A stretch of DNA of 64,000 nucleotides from Mycolicibacterium neoaurum (GCF_036946495.1 NZ_JAQIIX010000001.1:558001-622000), one strand, 5' to 3'. Counted from the first letter of the stretch, positions 34,621-44,079 are shown. Notes: generated by a model from the letters alone, not told the origin. A program made the numbers and translations.

Positions 34621-35592
34621 TCAGGCGGGCGGCAGCATCCCGGGAGCGGAGTTCGGATCCACCGGGACCGGTACACCCACCGCCGGGCGCGGAGGCGGGG
34701 CATTCGGATCCGGCGGGGGCGCGTTCGGGTCCGGCGGCGGCGGAGGCGCGTTGGGGTCCGGCGGCGGCGGAGGCGGGGGCGGCGACCAGGGCCGGATCGA
34801 CTGGGCGAGATTCACGGCCGCAGCCTTGTCGACCGGGTTGTTGGCCGTGCCCAGCCACACCACGAACCAACGCTCGGGAGCGCGCTGCCCACGGGTGCCC
34901 GCGGCCACCGGCGTGCCGACCACCCCGGACCAGATCTGGCCGTTGGGCTTGTTGGTATCGGTGAACTTGACCTCGTAGTACGACGCGGATCCGGTGAGAT
35001 CGCCCGCGGTCAGCGGGGTACTTTCCTGGCCGAGCCGGGTCCCGGGGAACGGCATGAAGAACTCACCCATATCCGAGGCCAACCGGGTTGCGGCCTTGGC
35101 GTTGTCGGCCTCCGAACCGGCGAAGAGCTTCAGGTCGAGCCTGCCGAGAAGCACGCTGGTGTCGTTGGCTGGCTGTTCCGTTCCGGCCGGCGGAATCTTG
35201 GTCAGCAGCGCCTGCCCGTAGGACAGCTGGGTGGCGTCGGCGACCTTCCAGCCCTCGGGCACGACATAGCTGAAACCACCCGCCGCATTGTCGACCCGCC
35301 CCGGCTCGGGCGCGGGAGGCGGCGGCGGGGCATTCGGGTCGACCGGCGGTGCATTCGGATCGGCCGGTGGTGGTGGCACACCGGGCGGAAGAGGTGCGGG
35401 CGGCGCCGGTGCGGGCGCCGCAGGCTGGGCCGGATCGGCGGGAACGGGAGAAGGCGGAGCCGGAACCGGCTCGGCATGCGACACCGCGACCGGCAGTGTC
35501 AGCGCGGCCGCTGTCGCACCGGCGGCCGCAGCCGCCAGCAATCCGGCGGTGCGGCGCCTGCGGTGTGAGGAATTCACGTCCGACTGATCCAT
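34621..35592 (-). CDS. apa: Alanine-proline-rich secreted antigen Apa (fibronectin-attachment protein)
   Basis: 323 residues. The signal peptide (RRRRTAGLLAAAAAGATAAA, cleavage near SHA-EP) is followed by a long Pro/Ala-rich linker, a folded central domain (about 125-270: GGFSYVVPEGWKVADATQL to AERWFVVWLG-type region) and a second Pro/Asp/Asn repeat tail with many PPPDPNAPP units. It matches ModD/Apa, a mannosylated cell-wall adhesin of mycobacteria. It is monocistronic and convergent with nothing nearby. Confidence 0.9.
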   Translation of the reverse strand: MDQSDVNSSHRRRRTAGLLAAAAAGATAAALTLPVAVSHAEPVPAPPSPVPADPAQPAAPAPAPPAPLPPGVPPPPADPNAPPVDPNAPPPPPAPEPGRVDNAAGGFSYVVPEGWKVADATQLSYGQALLTKIPPAGTEQPANDTSVLLGRLDLKLFAGSEADNAKAATRLASDMGEFFMPFPGTRLGQESTPLTAGDLTGSASYYEVKFTDTNKPNGQIWSGVVGTPVAAGTRGQRAPERWFVVWLGTANNPVDKAAAVNLAQSIRPWSPPPPPPPPDPNAPPPPPDPNAPPPDPNAPPPRPAVGVPVPVDPNSAPGMLPPA

Positions 35593-35904
35593 GGAGAAGA
35601 AAATACCGTGTTACAGCCGTGACGCAAGTGTGAGTTGCTCTAATAGTGTTTTGCTGAAAGATAGCTGGGGTTGCCAAAACGCGACGCAGATAGACCCTAC
35701 CCGCGTTGCCGGTAATGGCCGGTCAGCGTGGGGTGCACCGACCGTGCTCGGCGCACGTTCGGCGGGTCTCATCGATGTTTCGCGCGCGGATGCACCGGCG
35801 TTACCACAGCGCCCCACGGCGGGCGCGTCAGATTTCACGTCCTAGCTACTGTCCAGTAACATCGCCGGTATTCGCTGACTCAGCGCTGAACCAAGGAGGG
35901 TTCG
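35593..35904. other. Divergent intergenic region between apa and the SDR gene
   Basis: 312 bp without a convincing gene. Near apa, 35608-35623 reads GTCACGGCTGTAACAC on the minus strand, two GTMAC-type half-sites that loosely recall MtrA motifs. An AAGGAGG ribosome-binding site serves the SDR gene at the other end. No strong hairpin is visible. Confidence 0.5.
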
Positions 35905-36576
35905 ATGCACGTGCTGCTCACCGGTGGCGACACCGACCTCGGCCGTCAGATCGCCGGCGGTTTCAGGGAAGCCGGCCACGATGTCCTCATCGCCGGTTCG
36001 CGGCGTGCGGAGCTCGAGGTCGCCGCCAAGGAACTCGACGTCGAATCTGTCGTGCTGGACAACATCGATCCGGCCAGCCTCGAGGCCGCTCGCGGGACAC
36101 TCCCCCAGCACCTGGACGGCATCGTCAACGTTCCTGCGCCGCGCTGGGACGCCGGCGATCCTCGGACGCACTCGCTAGCCGAACGCGCCGCCACCTGGCG
36201 GCACGCGTTGGACACCACCGTCCTCTCGGCGGTGCTGACCGTGTCCGTCCTCGGCGATCAGCTCAGCTCGGGTGGATCGATCCTCAACATCGTCCCGGAG
36301 AACCCCGCCGAGGGCAGTGCCGACGCCGCGATCAAGGCCGCGCTGTCGAACTGGACCGCCGGCCAGGCCGCCCATTTCGGCATCCGGGGCATCACCATCA
36401 ACACCATCGCCGCAGGGCGAAGCGCTGAAGCCGGCTACCCGGGTGCCGATTCGGCAGCAGGCTCGACAGCCTCCGAGATCACCCGCCTGGCACTGTTCCT
36501 CGCCACTCCGGCGGCGCGCCACATCACCGGCGAGACGCTGCACGTGAGCCAGGGCGCGTTGGCGCAGTTCGGCTGA
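35905..36576 (+). CDS. Atypical short-chain dehydrogenase/reductase-like protein
   Basis: 223 residues with the Rossmann opening LLTGGDTDLGRQIAGGF and the late SDR motif GIRGITINTIAAGR. The catalytic Tyr of YxxxK is missing: the region reads GSADAAIKAALSNW, keeping Lys but with Asp four residues earlier. It may be a non-catalytic or redox-altered member, comparable by position with Rv1856c. AAGGAGG sits ideally before ATG 35905. It is in tandem with the LLM oxidoreductase and ndh. Confidence 0.8.
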   Translation: MHVLLTGGDTDLGRQIAGGFREAGHDVLIAGSRRAELEVAAKELDVESVVLDNIDPASLEAARGTLPQHLDGIVNVPAPRWDAGDPRTHSLAERAATWRHALDTTVLSAVLTVSVLGDQLSSGGSILNIVPENPAEGSADAAIKAALSNWTAGQAAHFGIRGITINTIAAGRSAEAGYPGADSAAGSTASEITRLALFLATPAARHITGETLHVSQGALAQFG

Positions 36577-36643
36577 AATATTCCGTGTTCACCCCGAGCT
36601 GAAACGGGGTGACCACTCCGGTTCACTGTGCTTTGGTGGGTCC

Positions 36644-37570
36644 ATGGCGATTCGACTTGGACTCCAGATCCCCAACTTCTCCTACGGCACCGGCGTTTCC
36701 GATCTCTTCCCGACCGTGATCGCGCAGGCCCGCGAGGCCGAGGAAGCCGGTTTCGACTCGGTCTTCGTGATGGACCACTTTTACCAACTTCCCGGCCTCG
36801 GCGCCCCCGAAGAACCGATGCTGGAGGCATACACCACCCTCGGAGCTCTCGCGACGGCCACCGAACGGGTCCAGCTGGGGACGCTGGTCACCGGCAACAC
36901 CTATCGCAACCCGACGGTGCTCGCCAAGGAGATCACCACACTCGACGTGATCAGCCAGGGCCGTGCCATTCTGGGTATCGGCACGGGGTGGTTCGAACTC
37001 GAACACGACAGCCTCGGATTCGAGTTCGGCACCTTCACCGATCGGTTCAAGAAGCTCGATGAGGCGTTGAGCATCATCATCCCGATGCTTAAGGGTGAGC
37101 GGGTCACCGTCGATGGCGCCTACTACCGTACGAACGAGGCGTTCGCCAATCCCCGTTTCCGCGACCATATCCCGCTGATGATCGGTGGCAGCGGCGAGAA
37201 GAAGACCATCCCGCTGGCCGCGCGGCACTTCGACCACCTGAACATCATCGCCGGCTTCGACGAGCTGGCCCGCAAGCTCGATGTCGTCCGGGCCAGGTGC
37301 GAGGAGATCGACCGCGATCCGGCCACCCTGGAGACGAGCATGCTGGTCGTTGCGCTGATCGGTGAGCACTTCACCGCCGAGATGATCCCCGACGATTTCA
37401 AGCAGCAGGCCGTGTTCGGAAGCCCCGAGCAGATCGCCGAGCAGCTCAAGGAAAAGGTGTATGACGTCGGGGTCGACGGCGTGATCTTGAGCCCGGCGAC
37501 CATGGGCGGGTACGTCCCCGGCGGTGTCACCGGGGTGGCCGAAGCGCTGAAACCGCTGATTTCGGGGTAG
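36644..37570 (+). CDS. LLM-class oxidoreductase, F420-dependent type
   Basis: 308 residues. Features are LGLQIPNFSYG, FDSVFVMDHF, TERVQLGTLVTGNTYRNP and ILGIGTGWFELEH, typical of mycobacterial F420-dependent luciferase-like enzymes. It probably transfers hydride between F420H2 and an unknown substrate in the cytoplasm. It corresponds by position to Rv1855c. It precedes ndh by 125 bp, with a possible separate ndh promoter between. Confidence 0.8.
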   Translation: MAIRLGLQIPNFSYGTGVSDLFPTVIAQAREAEEAGFDSVFVMDHFYQLPGLGAPEEPMLEAYTTLGALATATERVQLGTLVTGNTYRNPTVLAKEITTLDVISQGRAILGIGTGWFELEHDSLGFEFGTFTDRFKKLDEALSIIIPMLKGERVTVDGAYYRTNEAFANPRFRDHIPLMIGGSGEKKTIPLAARHFDHLNIIAGFDELARKLDVVRARCEEIDRDPATLETSMLVVALIGEHFTAEMIPDDFKQQAVFGSPEQIAEQLKEKVYDVGVDGVILSPATMGGYVPGGVTGVAEALKPLISG

Positions 37571-37695
37571 AGCTCTCGGTGCAAGCCCGACCCAGGGAGT
37601 GAATTATCGGTCCGGTGTGCCATCTCACCGCGCTGGTGGGATGGCCACCGACTACCCTGTGGTTGTACTGACAAAGCACTTCGCTAGGAGCAGAG

Positions 37696-39081
37696 ATGAG
37701 CCATCCCGGAGCTACGGCATCGGATCGGCACAAGGTCGTCATCATCGGATCGGGTTTCGGTGGTTTGAATGCCGCGCAGGCGCTCAAGCGCACCGACGTC
37801 GACATCAAGTTGATCGCGCGCACCACCCATCACCTGTTCCAGCCGCTGCTGTACCAAGTGGCCACAGGCATCATCTCCGAGGGTGAGATCGCCCCGCCGA
37901 CCCGCCTGATCCTGCGCAAGCAGCGCAACGCACAGGTCCTTCTCGGCGACGTCACCCACGTCAATCTGGAGAAGCAGACCGTGGAGTCGGTGCTGTTGGG
38001 GCACACGTACAGCACCCCTTACGACACGCTGATCCTGGCCGCTGGTGCCGGTCAGTCCTACTTCGGCAACGACCATTTCGCGGAGTGGGCGCCGGGTATG
38101 AAGACCATCGACGATGCGCTGGAGCTTCGCGGACGCATCCTGGGCGCCTTCGAGCAGGCCGAGCGGTCCAGCGATCCCGAGCGCCGCAAGAAGCTGCTGA
38201 CGTTCGTCGTCGTCGGCGCCGGCCCCACCGGTGTCGAGATGGCCGGACAGATCCAGGAGCTCGCCGATCAGACGCTCAAGGGCAGCTTCCGCCACATCGA
38301 CCCGACCGAAGCCCACGTCATCCTGCTGGATGCCGCTCCGGCGGTGTTGCCGCCGATGGGTGAGAAGCTCGGGCTCAAGGCCAAGGAACGGCTGGAGAAG
38401 ATGGGCGTCGAGATCCAACTGAACGCCATGGTCACCGATGTCGACCGCAACGGCATCACCGTCAAGGACAAAGACGGCACGCTGCGCCGCATCGAATCGG
38501 CATGCAAGGTGTGGTCGGCAGGCGTCCAGGCAAGCCCGTTGGGCAAGGATCTGGCCGCGCAGTCGGAGACCGAGATCGATCGCGCCGGTCGTGTTGTCGT
38601 CAACCCGGATCTGTCGATCCCGGGTCACCCGAACGTGTTCGTGGTCGGTGACATGGCTTTCGTGCCCGGTGTGCCCGGTATGGCGCAGGGCGCGATCCAG
38701 GGTGGCAAGTATGTCGCCGCGATCGTGAAGAACGAGGCGGCGGCGCGCGCCCACGGCACCAAGCCCAAGCCGCGGGTGCCGTTCAAGTATTTCGACAAGG
38801 GCTCGATGGCCACGGTGTCGAAGTGGAATGCGGTGGCCAAGGTCGGCAAGTTGGAGTTCGGCGGTTTCATCGCCTGGCTCGCCTGGCTGGGCCTGCACCT
38901 GATCTACCTGGTCGGCTTCAAGACCAAAATCGCGACATTGTTGTCATGGGCGGTGACGTTCCTGAGCCGACAGCGCGGTCAGCTGACCATCACCGAGCAG
39001 CAGGCCTACGCTCGGATCAGGATCGAGGAACTCCAAGAGATCGCGGCCGCGGTACAGGAGAGCGAGAAAGCCGCCAGCTGA
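37696..39081 (+). CDS. ndh: Type II NADH:menaquinone oxidoreductase
   Basis: 461 residues, the principal NDH-2 of mycobacteria. FAD motif VVIIGSGFGGLNAAQAL, NADH motif VVVGAGPTGVEMAGQI, FVVGDMAFVPGVPGMAQGAIQG, and a C-terminal membrane anchor FIAWLAWLGLHLIYLVGF. It is peripheral on the inner membrane and reoxidises NADH without proton pumping. The start ATG follows TAGGAGCAGAG. A diverged paralogue lies at 10189-11511. Confidence 0.95.
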   Translation: MSHPGATASDRHKVVIIGSGFGGLNAAQALKRTDVDIKLIARTTHHLFQPLLYQVATGIISEGEIAPPTRLILRKQRNAQVLLGDVTHVNLEKQTVESVLLGHTYSTPYDTLILAAGAGQSYFGNDHFAEWAPGMKTIDDALELRGRILGAFEQAERSSDPERRKKLLTFVVVGAGPTGVEMAGQIQELADQTLKGSFRHIDPTEAHVILLDAAPAVLPPMGEKLGLKAKERLEKMGVEIQLNAMVTDVDRNGITVKDKDGTLRRIESACKVWSAGVQASPLGKDLAAQSETEIDRAGRVVVNPDLSIPGHPNVFVVGDMAFVPGVPGMAQGAIQGGKYVAAIVKNEAAARAHGTKPKPRVPFKYFDKGSMATVSKWNAVAKVGKLEFGGFIAWLAWLGLHLIYLVGFKTKIATLLSWAVTFLSRQRGQLTITEQQAYARIRIEELQEIAAAVQESEKAAS

Positions 39082-39140
39082 ACCGATCTCACCGCCATGT
39101 GATCCACCGACCGTAGCCGCACAACGACGTGCGCGAACGG

Positions 39141-39146
39141 TACTAT
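39141..39146 (+). promoter_or_regulatory. -10 box TACTAT for the DUF2628 gene, leaderless
   Basis: TACTAT ends 6 bp before the GTG at 39153, the expected distance for transcription starting at the start codon. No clear -35 is visible. Confidence 0.4.
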
Positions 39147-39152
39147 GGCGCG

Positions 39153-39638
39153 GTGACAGACAGCGGCTTCCCGTCCCAGTATCCCCACAATCCCGACATC
39201 CCTTACGGCGCACCGCCTCCCGGTCCTGCGGGCGTCCAGGTTCCCGAGCAGTGGCGTAGCCGCTTCGAGTTCTTCTCCCGCTACGGGCACCCGGCCTCCA
39301 CGCCGGCCGCGCAGGCAGCGTTCAAGCAACTCTCGTTCGGCCAGCGGATGCGCTTGGGGGCCAACGGCCCGGCGTTCTTCTTCGGGCCGATCTATTTCGC
39401 CATCAAGGGACCGTGGCGAAAAGGGTTGAGCCTGTTCGGCTTTTCGTTCGTGTTGGCGATGGTGATCAGCGTGATCGAGATCGCGCTGAACTTCAGCTTC
39501 CCGTCCGCGGCGTACGGCGCCGCGATCGGCGTGCTCTACTCCAGCACGGCGAACTGGGCCTACTTCCTGCACGTCACTCGCGGCAGCACCAGCTGGAACC
39601 CCTTCGAGGGTGCGCCGATGTTCCGCGGAAAGCGCTGA
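39153..39638 (+). CDS. DUF2628-type membrane protein
   Basis: 161 residues: a Pro/Gly-rich cytoplasmic start, then FNGPAFFFGPIYFAIKGPWRKG-like text and two or three hydrophobic segments. DUF2628 proteins carry this FFGPIYFxxRGxWRKG motif; function is unknown. The GTG at 39153 is preferred over the GTG at 39129 because the -10 box lies between them. It is convergent with ureD, 14 bp away. Confidence 0.75.
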   Translation: MTDSGFPSQYPHNPDIPYGAPPPGPAGVQVPEQWRSRFEFFSRYGHPASTPAAQAAFKQLSFGQRMRLGANGPAFFFGPIYFAIKGPWRKGLSLFGFSFVLAMVISVIEIALNFSFPSAAYGAAIGVLYSSTANWAYFLHVTRGSTSWNPFEGAPMFRGKR

Positions 39639-39652
39639 TCCGATCGCACGGC

Positions 39653-40294
39653 TCAGGCCGGCGTCTCGTCGAGCCGCGGGCCCTGCCACGTCGACAACGC
39701 CCCGCCGGCGGCGAGGCTGAGCACCGTCCCGGCACCTGCGAAAGATGCCTGCGGATAGCGTAATTCGCTGACGCAGGCGCGGGGCGCGGCGATCTGGTCA
39801 TCGTTGACCGAGGCGGTGCCCAGCTCGACGCGGTGTCGCAGCAACGGTGCACCGTCGATATCGGCGCGCAACGACCCCGTCCAGTAGCCATCGTGTTCAC
39901 CGTGCCTGCCGATTTGGATGCGTTCGCGCACCCGGATCCGCGCGTCGGCGGCCACCCGGATCCGGGTGGCCGCCGAATGCCGCGAGTTCCCCGCTATCAC
40001 GGTCGGCTCCGGATCGAAGTCCAGTTCTCCGCACACCTCTGCGTCCCACGTGCTGTGCGACTCGGCGGTCGTGGCACCGGGCAACACGACGGTGGCTGCC
40101 ACCGAACGGACCGCCAACCGCGCTCCCGGTTCCACGATGATCCGTACCGCGATGACGTCACCGCCCAGCGGTGTGGCGGCCGCCGAGAGCAGATGCACGG
40201 TCTCGGCACCGGTTCGCCTGGCGGTGATGCCGCCGGTGCATTCGATATGCGCGCCGCGACCGGGCCGCGCCACCAACAGGACATCGGAACGCAC
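39653..40294 (-). CDS. ureD: Urease accessory protein UreD
   Basis: 213 residues, similar to the short UreD of M. tuberculosis. It scaffolds UreF and UreG on the apo-urease during nickel insertion. Recognisable segments are TAETVHLLSAAATPLGGDVIA and the central VVLPGATTAES. The GTG start at 40294 lies 4 bp after the ureG stop. It is the last gene of the ureABCFGD operon. Confidence 0.85.
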   Translation of the reverse strand: MRSDVLLVARPGRGAHIECTGGITARRTGAETVHLLSAAATPLGGDVIAVRIIVEPGARLAVRSVAATVVLPGATTAESHSTWDAEVCGELDFDPEPTVIAGNSRHSAATRIRVAADARIRVRERIQIGRHGEHDGYWTGSLRADIDGAPLLRHRVELGTASVNDDQIAAPRACVSELRYPQASFAGAGTVLSLAAGGALSTWQGPRLDETPA

Positions 40295-40298
40295 GATG

Positions 40299-40982
40299 TC
40301 AGCCCGACACCGGCACCTGGAGTTGTTCGCGGACCCACGCCAGCACCGGACCCGCGGTGGGGTCCTCGGTCAGCGAGATGAGCACGAACGGCCGATCCCC
40401 GCGCACCGTTGTCGAATCTCGGCGCATGACATCCAGATCGGCCCCCACCATCGGCGCCAGGTCGGTTTTGTTGATCACCAACAGATCCGAGAAGGTCACC
40501 CCCGGGCCACCCTTGCGTGGCACCTTGTCGCCGCCGGCGACATCGATGACGAAGATCTGGACATCGATGAGGCCGGAAGAGAACGTGGCGGTCAGATTGT
40601 CACCGCCGGATTCGACGAGGATCAGATCGAGCCGCGGGTTCGCGGCGATCAGATCGTCGATCGCATCGAGGTTGGCGGTGATGTCATCGCGGATGGCGGT
40701 GTGCGGGCAGCCGCCGGTCTGCACCGCGGTGATGCGCTCGTCGGGCAGTACGGCGTGGCGGCGCAGGAAGTCGGCGTCCTCGGTGGTGTAGATGTCGTTG
40801 GTCAGCACGGCCAGCGAGAGCTCATCGCGCAGCTGACGGCACAGCGCGGCGGTCAACGCGGTCTTGCCCGACCCGACCGGCCCGCCGATCCCGATACGCA
40901 GCGGTTCACCGGGACGGCGGACCCGCTTCGGCCGGTCGTGCTGGTGATCGTGGGGTTCGCCGTCGATCAGATGTGGTGGCAT
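40299..40982 (-). CDS. ureG: Urease accessory GTPase UreG
   Basis: 227 residues. P-loop GIGGPVGSGKTALT, the UreG motif AVQTGGCPHTAIRDD (Cys-Pro-His metal site), ESGGDNLTATFS and NKTDLAPMVG. A short His-rich head (EPHDHQHD) may bind nickel. It hydrolyses GTP to deliver nickel to urease. ATG at 40982 is the family start; the longer frame runs into ureF. Confidence 0.95.
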   Translation of the reverse strand: MPPHLIDGEPHDHQHDRPKRVRRPGEPLRIGIGGPVGSGKTALTAALCRQLRDELSLAVLTNDIYTTEDADFLRRHAVLPDERITAVQTGGCPHTAIRDDITANLDAIDDLIAANPRLDLILVESGGDNLTATFSSGLIDVQIFVIDVAGGDKVPRKGGPGVTFSDLLVINKTDLAPMVGADLDVMRRDSTTVRGDRPFVLISLTEDPTAGPVLAWVREQLQVPVSG

Positions 40983-41005
40983 GTCATTCCTTCGATATCG
41001 GTCGG

Positions 41006-41674
41006 TCAGGAGGAGAACAGGGGGCGCTCGCGCGCAGCGTGGTGTTCGGCCAACACGTCGAGCAAGGGGTCGGACAGATCGGCAAGGCCCGTCAACGCCG
41101 TCGCGGCGGTCTGCGCGCACAGCGCGGACAGCTCGAAGGTCACGGCGGCCACATCGGCCGGGTCCAGCGCCAGCAGGCGCTGCGCGGCGGTCGCCGACCC
41201 CGTCATGGTCGTGTAGACCATCGACAGCGCGGTGTGCTCGGCAGTGATGCCGCTGGTGCTGCCCACCACTCCGGCGACCACCGGAAGGTGTGGTTTGACA
41301 CCCAGCGCCCCCCATCCCAAGACCGCGGCGGCCGCCGGTTCCGGCCACACACGTTTGGCCAGCCGGAGAAGTCCGCGGCCCTGGGCGCGCGAGGCCACCC
41401 GAGCGGCCGGCGACGGTGTACGGGCATCGGTTTCGGCGTCGGCCGACTCCACGGACAGGTCACCGCGGTGCACAGCGGCGGCCAGCGAGGCGCTCACCAG
41501 CCCCTGGGTGCTGATTCGGCGGCGCAGATACGCGCGCAGAGTAGGCATATCGTTCACCCGGCCCGTGGTGACCGCCTCTTCGATGCCACCGGAGTGCACA
41601 TGCCCACCGGTGGGCAACCGAGAATCGGCGAGGGTGAGCAACGTGGCCAACCCGTGCGGCGCCTGGGCGAGCAT
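41006..41674 (-). CDS. ureF: Urease accessory protein UreF
   Basis: 222 residues, all-helical. It contains LADSRLPTGGHVHSGGIEEAV, the UreF opening, and SLAAAVHRGDL. It gates GTPase activation in the UreDFG complex. The ATG at 41674 overlaps the ureC stop (ATGA); a longer in-frame start lies within ureC and is rejected. Confidence 0.9.
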   Translation of the reverse strand: MLAQAPHGLATLLTLADSRLPTGGHVHSGGIEEAVTTGRVNDMPTLRAYLRRRISTQGLVSASLAAAVHRGDLSVESADAETDARTPSPAARVASRAQGRGLLRLAKRVWPEPAAAAVLGWGALGVKPHLPVVAGVVGSTSGITAEHTALSMVYTTMTGSATAAQRLLALDPADVAAVTFELSALCAQTAATALTGLADLSDPLLDVLAEHHAARERPLFSS

Positions 41675-43407
41675 CAGAACAGGAAGTAGCGCTGCGCCAT
41701 CGGCAACTCGGCGGCGGGCTGTTCGGTCCACACGTCACCGTCGATCCGGACGGTGAACGTGTCGGGGTCGACCTCGATGCGGGGCGTGGCGTCGTTGAGC
41801 GGCATCTGCGCCTTGCCGACCTGGCGAACATTTCTGACAGGCAACAGCTTTCGCCGGATGTCCAGCCGGTCGGCCAATCCGTCCTCGATGGCGGCGGGGG
41901 CGACGAAGTGTACCGACGTGGCCGCGGCGGCGACCGGATCGGCCCCGAACATGGGCCGCGGCAACACGGGCTGTGGGGTCGGGATGGATGCGTTCGCGTC
42001 ACCCATCGCGGCCCAGGCGATCATGCCGCCCTTGACCACGGCGTGCGGACGCACGCCGAAGAAGGCCGGCTCCCACAACACCAGGTCGGCGAGCTTGCCG
42101 ACCTCGACCGATCCGATCTCACCGTCGAGGCCGTGCGCGACGGCCGGGCAGATCGTGTACTTGGCCACGTACCGGCGGGCCCGGTTGTTGTCGGCTCCCC
42201 CGGGCCCGGAGCTGTCGCCCTCCAGTGCTCCCCGGCGCGTCTTCATCACGTGCGCGGTCTGCCAGGTGCGCAGCACCACCTCACCGATGCGACCCATCGC
42301 CTGGGCGTCCGAACCGATCATCGAGATGGCGCCGATATCGTGGAGCAGATCCTCGGCGGCAATCGTCGACGGCCGGATCCGACTCTCCGCGAACGCAAGA
42401 TCCTCGGGAATGCGCGGATTGAGGTGATGGCACACCATCAACATGTCGAGGTGTTCGTCGAGGGTGTTGACGGTGTGCGGGCGGGTCGGATTGGTGGAAC
42501 TGGGCAGCACATTCGGGTGCGAGGCGACCGTGATGATGTCGGGTGCATGCCCCCCGCCGGCGCCCTCGGTGTGGTAGGCGTGAATGGACCGGCCCTTGAT
42601 CGCGGCCAACGTGTCCTCGACAAAGGCCATCTCGTTGAGGGTGTCGGTATGGATGTTGGCCTGCACACCGGCGGCATCGGCAACGGTGAGACAGGCGTCG
42701 ATGGCCGCTGGGGTGGTCCCCCAGTCCTCGTGCAGTTTGAATCCCGCCGCACCGCCACGCAATTGCTCCCACATCGCCTCGTGGCTGACGGTGTTGCCCT
42801 TGCCGAGCAGGGCGATGTTCAGCGGCCAGGAGTCCAGGGCTTCCAGCATCCGGCCCAGATGCCATGCCCCCGGCGTCACCGTGGTGGCCTTACTGCCCTC
42901 GGCCGGACCGGTGCCGCCGGCAACGATCGTCGTGATGCCGCCGCCGAGCGCCTCTTCCATGATCTGCGGACAGATCAGGTGCACATGGCAATCGATGGCG
43001 CCGGCGGTCACGATGCGGCCGTTTCCCGCGATGATCTCGGTGGAGGGTCCGACCACCAGATCGGGGTGCACACCCGACATGATGTCCGGGTTTCCCGCCT
43101 TGCCGATGGCCACGATGCGGCCGTCACGGATACCGATGTCGGCCTTGATGATTCCCCAGTAGTCCAGTATCACTGCGCCGGTGATGACGGTGTCGGGAGC
43201 GCCCTGCGCCCGGGTCGCTCGCGACTGGCCCATCGATTCGCGCAGCACCTTGCCACCGCCGAAGACGGCCTCGTCACCGGCCAACCCTGGCCCGCCGCTG
43301 CGGTCCTCGGTGATCTCGATGACCAGATCGGTATCGGCAAGGCGGATCCGGTCACCGGCGGTGGGTCCGAACAGCGCGGCATACCGTTCGCGGGAAAGCG
43401 AGCTCAC
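41674..43407 (-). CDS. ureC: Urease alpha (catalytic) subunit
   Basis: 577 residues, the exact size of mycobacterial UreC. Nickel ligands His141 and His143 (DCHVHLICPQ), carbamylated Lys224 (GFKLHEDWG), the flap MVCHHLNPRIPED with Cys-His, and SMIGSDAQAMG. It hydrolyses urea to ammonia and carbamate, supplying nitrogen and buffering acid. The start is GTG, overlapping the ureB stop (GTGA). Confidence 0.97.
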   Translation of the reverse strand: MSSLSRERYAALFGPTAGDRIRLADTDLVIEITEDRSGGPGLAGDEAVFGGGKVLRESMGQSRATRAQGAPDTVITGAVILDYWGIIKADIGIRDGRIVAIGKAGNPDIMSGVHPDLVVGPSTEIIAGNGRIVTAGAIDCHVHLICPQIMEEALGGGITTIVAGGTGPAEGSKATTVTPGAWHLGRMLEALDSWPLNIALLGKGNTVSHEAMWEQLRGGAAGFKLHEDWGTTPAAIDACLTVADAAGVQANIHTDTLNEMAFVEDTLAAIKGRSIHAYHTEGAGGGHAPDIITVASHPNVLPSSTNPTRPHTVNTLDEHLDMLMVCHHLNPRIPEDLAFAESRIRPSTIAAEDLLHDIGAISMIGSDAQAMGRIGEVVLRTWQTAHVMKTRRGALEGDSSGPGGADNNRARRYVAKYTICPAVAHGLDGEIGSVEVGKLADLVLWEPAFFGVRPHAVVKGGMIAWAAMGDANASIPTPQPVLPRPMFGADPVAAAATSVHFVAPAAIEDGLADRLDIRRKLLPVRNVRQVGKAQMPLNDATPRIEVDPDTFTVRIDGDVWTEQPAAELPMAQRYFLF

Positions 43408-43721
43408 AGAGACGGATCCAATCTTCCTGGCGGATCGAGTGACAGTCCGTGCACCTCGCGCGTGCCGCTCAACGGGACCAGCGACACGGTCTGGGCGATA
43501 CCGGGTTCGAACCGCACGGCGGTACCGGCGGGGATGTCGAGGCGGTACCCGCGCGCGGCGGCCCTGTCGAATTCCAGCGCACTGTTGGCCTGGGCGAGGT
43601 GAACATGACTTCCGACCTGGACCGGTCGGTCCCCGCCGTTGACGACGGGCAGCGACAGCCGCGCAGCGCCGTTATTGAGTTCGACATCACCGTCGCCGTA
43701 GAGGATCTCACCGGGAATCAT
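43404..43721 (-). CDS. ureB: Urease beta subunit
   Basis: 105 residues: MIPGEILYGDGDVELNNGA, then VGSHVHLAQANSALEFDRA and FEPGIAQTVSLVPLSG, the conserved UreB core. It is structural, forming the alpha-beta-gamma trimeric unit. It lies 10 bp after ureA. Confidence 0.95.
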   Translation of the reverse strand: MIPGEILYGDGDVELNNGAARLSLPVVNGGDRPVQVGSHVHLAQANSALEFDRAAARGYRLDIPAGTAVRFEPGIAQTVSLVPLSGTREVHGLSLDPPGRLDPSL

Positions 43722-43731
43722 CGCGACGGCC

Positions 43732-44034
43732 TCAGGAGATCGGCTGGTGGACGGTGACGAGCTTGGTGCCGTCGGGAAAGGTCGCCTCGACCTGGACGTC
43801 GTGCAGCATCTCGGGGATACCGTCCATCACCTGATCCCGGGTGAGCACCGCGCGACCGCTGACCATGAGTTCGGCCACCGTGCGTCCGTCGCGCGCACCC
43901 TCGAGGATGTGGTCGGTGATCAGCGCGACGGACTCCGGATGGTTGAGCTTCAGCCCCCGGTCCTGGCGGCGGCGTGCCAGGTCCGCAGCGTAGGAGATGA
44001 GCAGTCGTTCCTGTTCATGCGGCGTCAAACGCAT
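43732..44034 (-). CDS. ureA: Urease gamma subunit
   Basis: 100 residues from the ATG at 44034 (MRLTPHEQERLLISYAADLA), the universal UreA length. LNHPESVALITDHILEGARDG and MLHDVQVEATFPDGTKLVT are diagnostic. First gene of ureABCFGD. The frame's extension to 44052 adds six non-conserved residues. Confidence 0.95.
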   Translation of the reverse strand: MRLTPHEQERLLISYAADLARRRQDRGLKLNHPESVALITDHILEGARDGRTVAELMVSGRAVLTRDQVMDGIPEMLHDVQVEATFPDGTKLVTVHQPIS

Positions 44035-44079
44035 AGTGGGCGATCCTGCCACGCCGACGGCGTTTCGGCAGCGCTGCGG

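Noticed and set aside
41908..43602. Long open frame antisense to ureC
   Set aside because: Shadow of the conserved urease alpha subunit gene.
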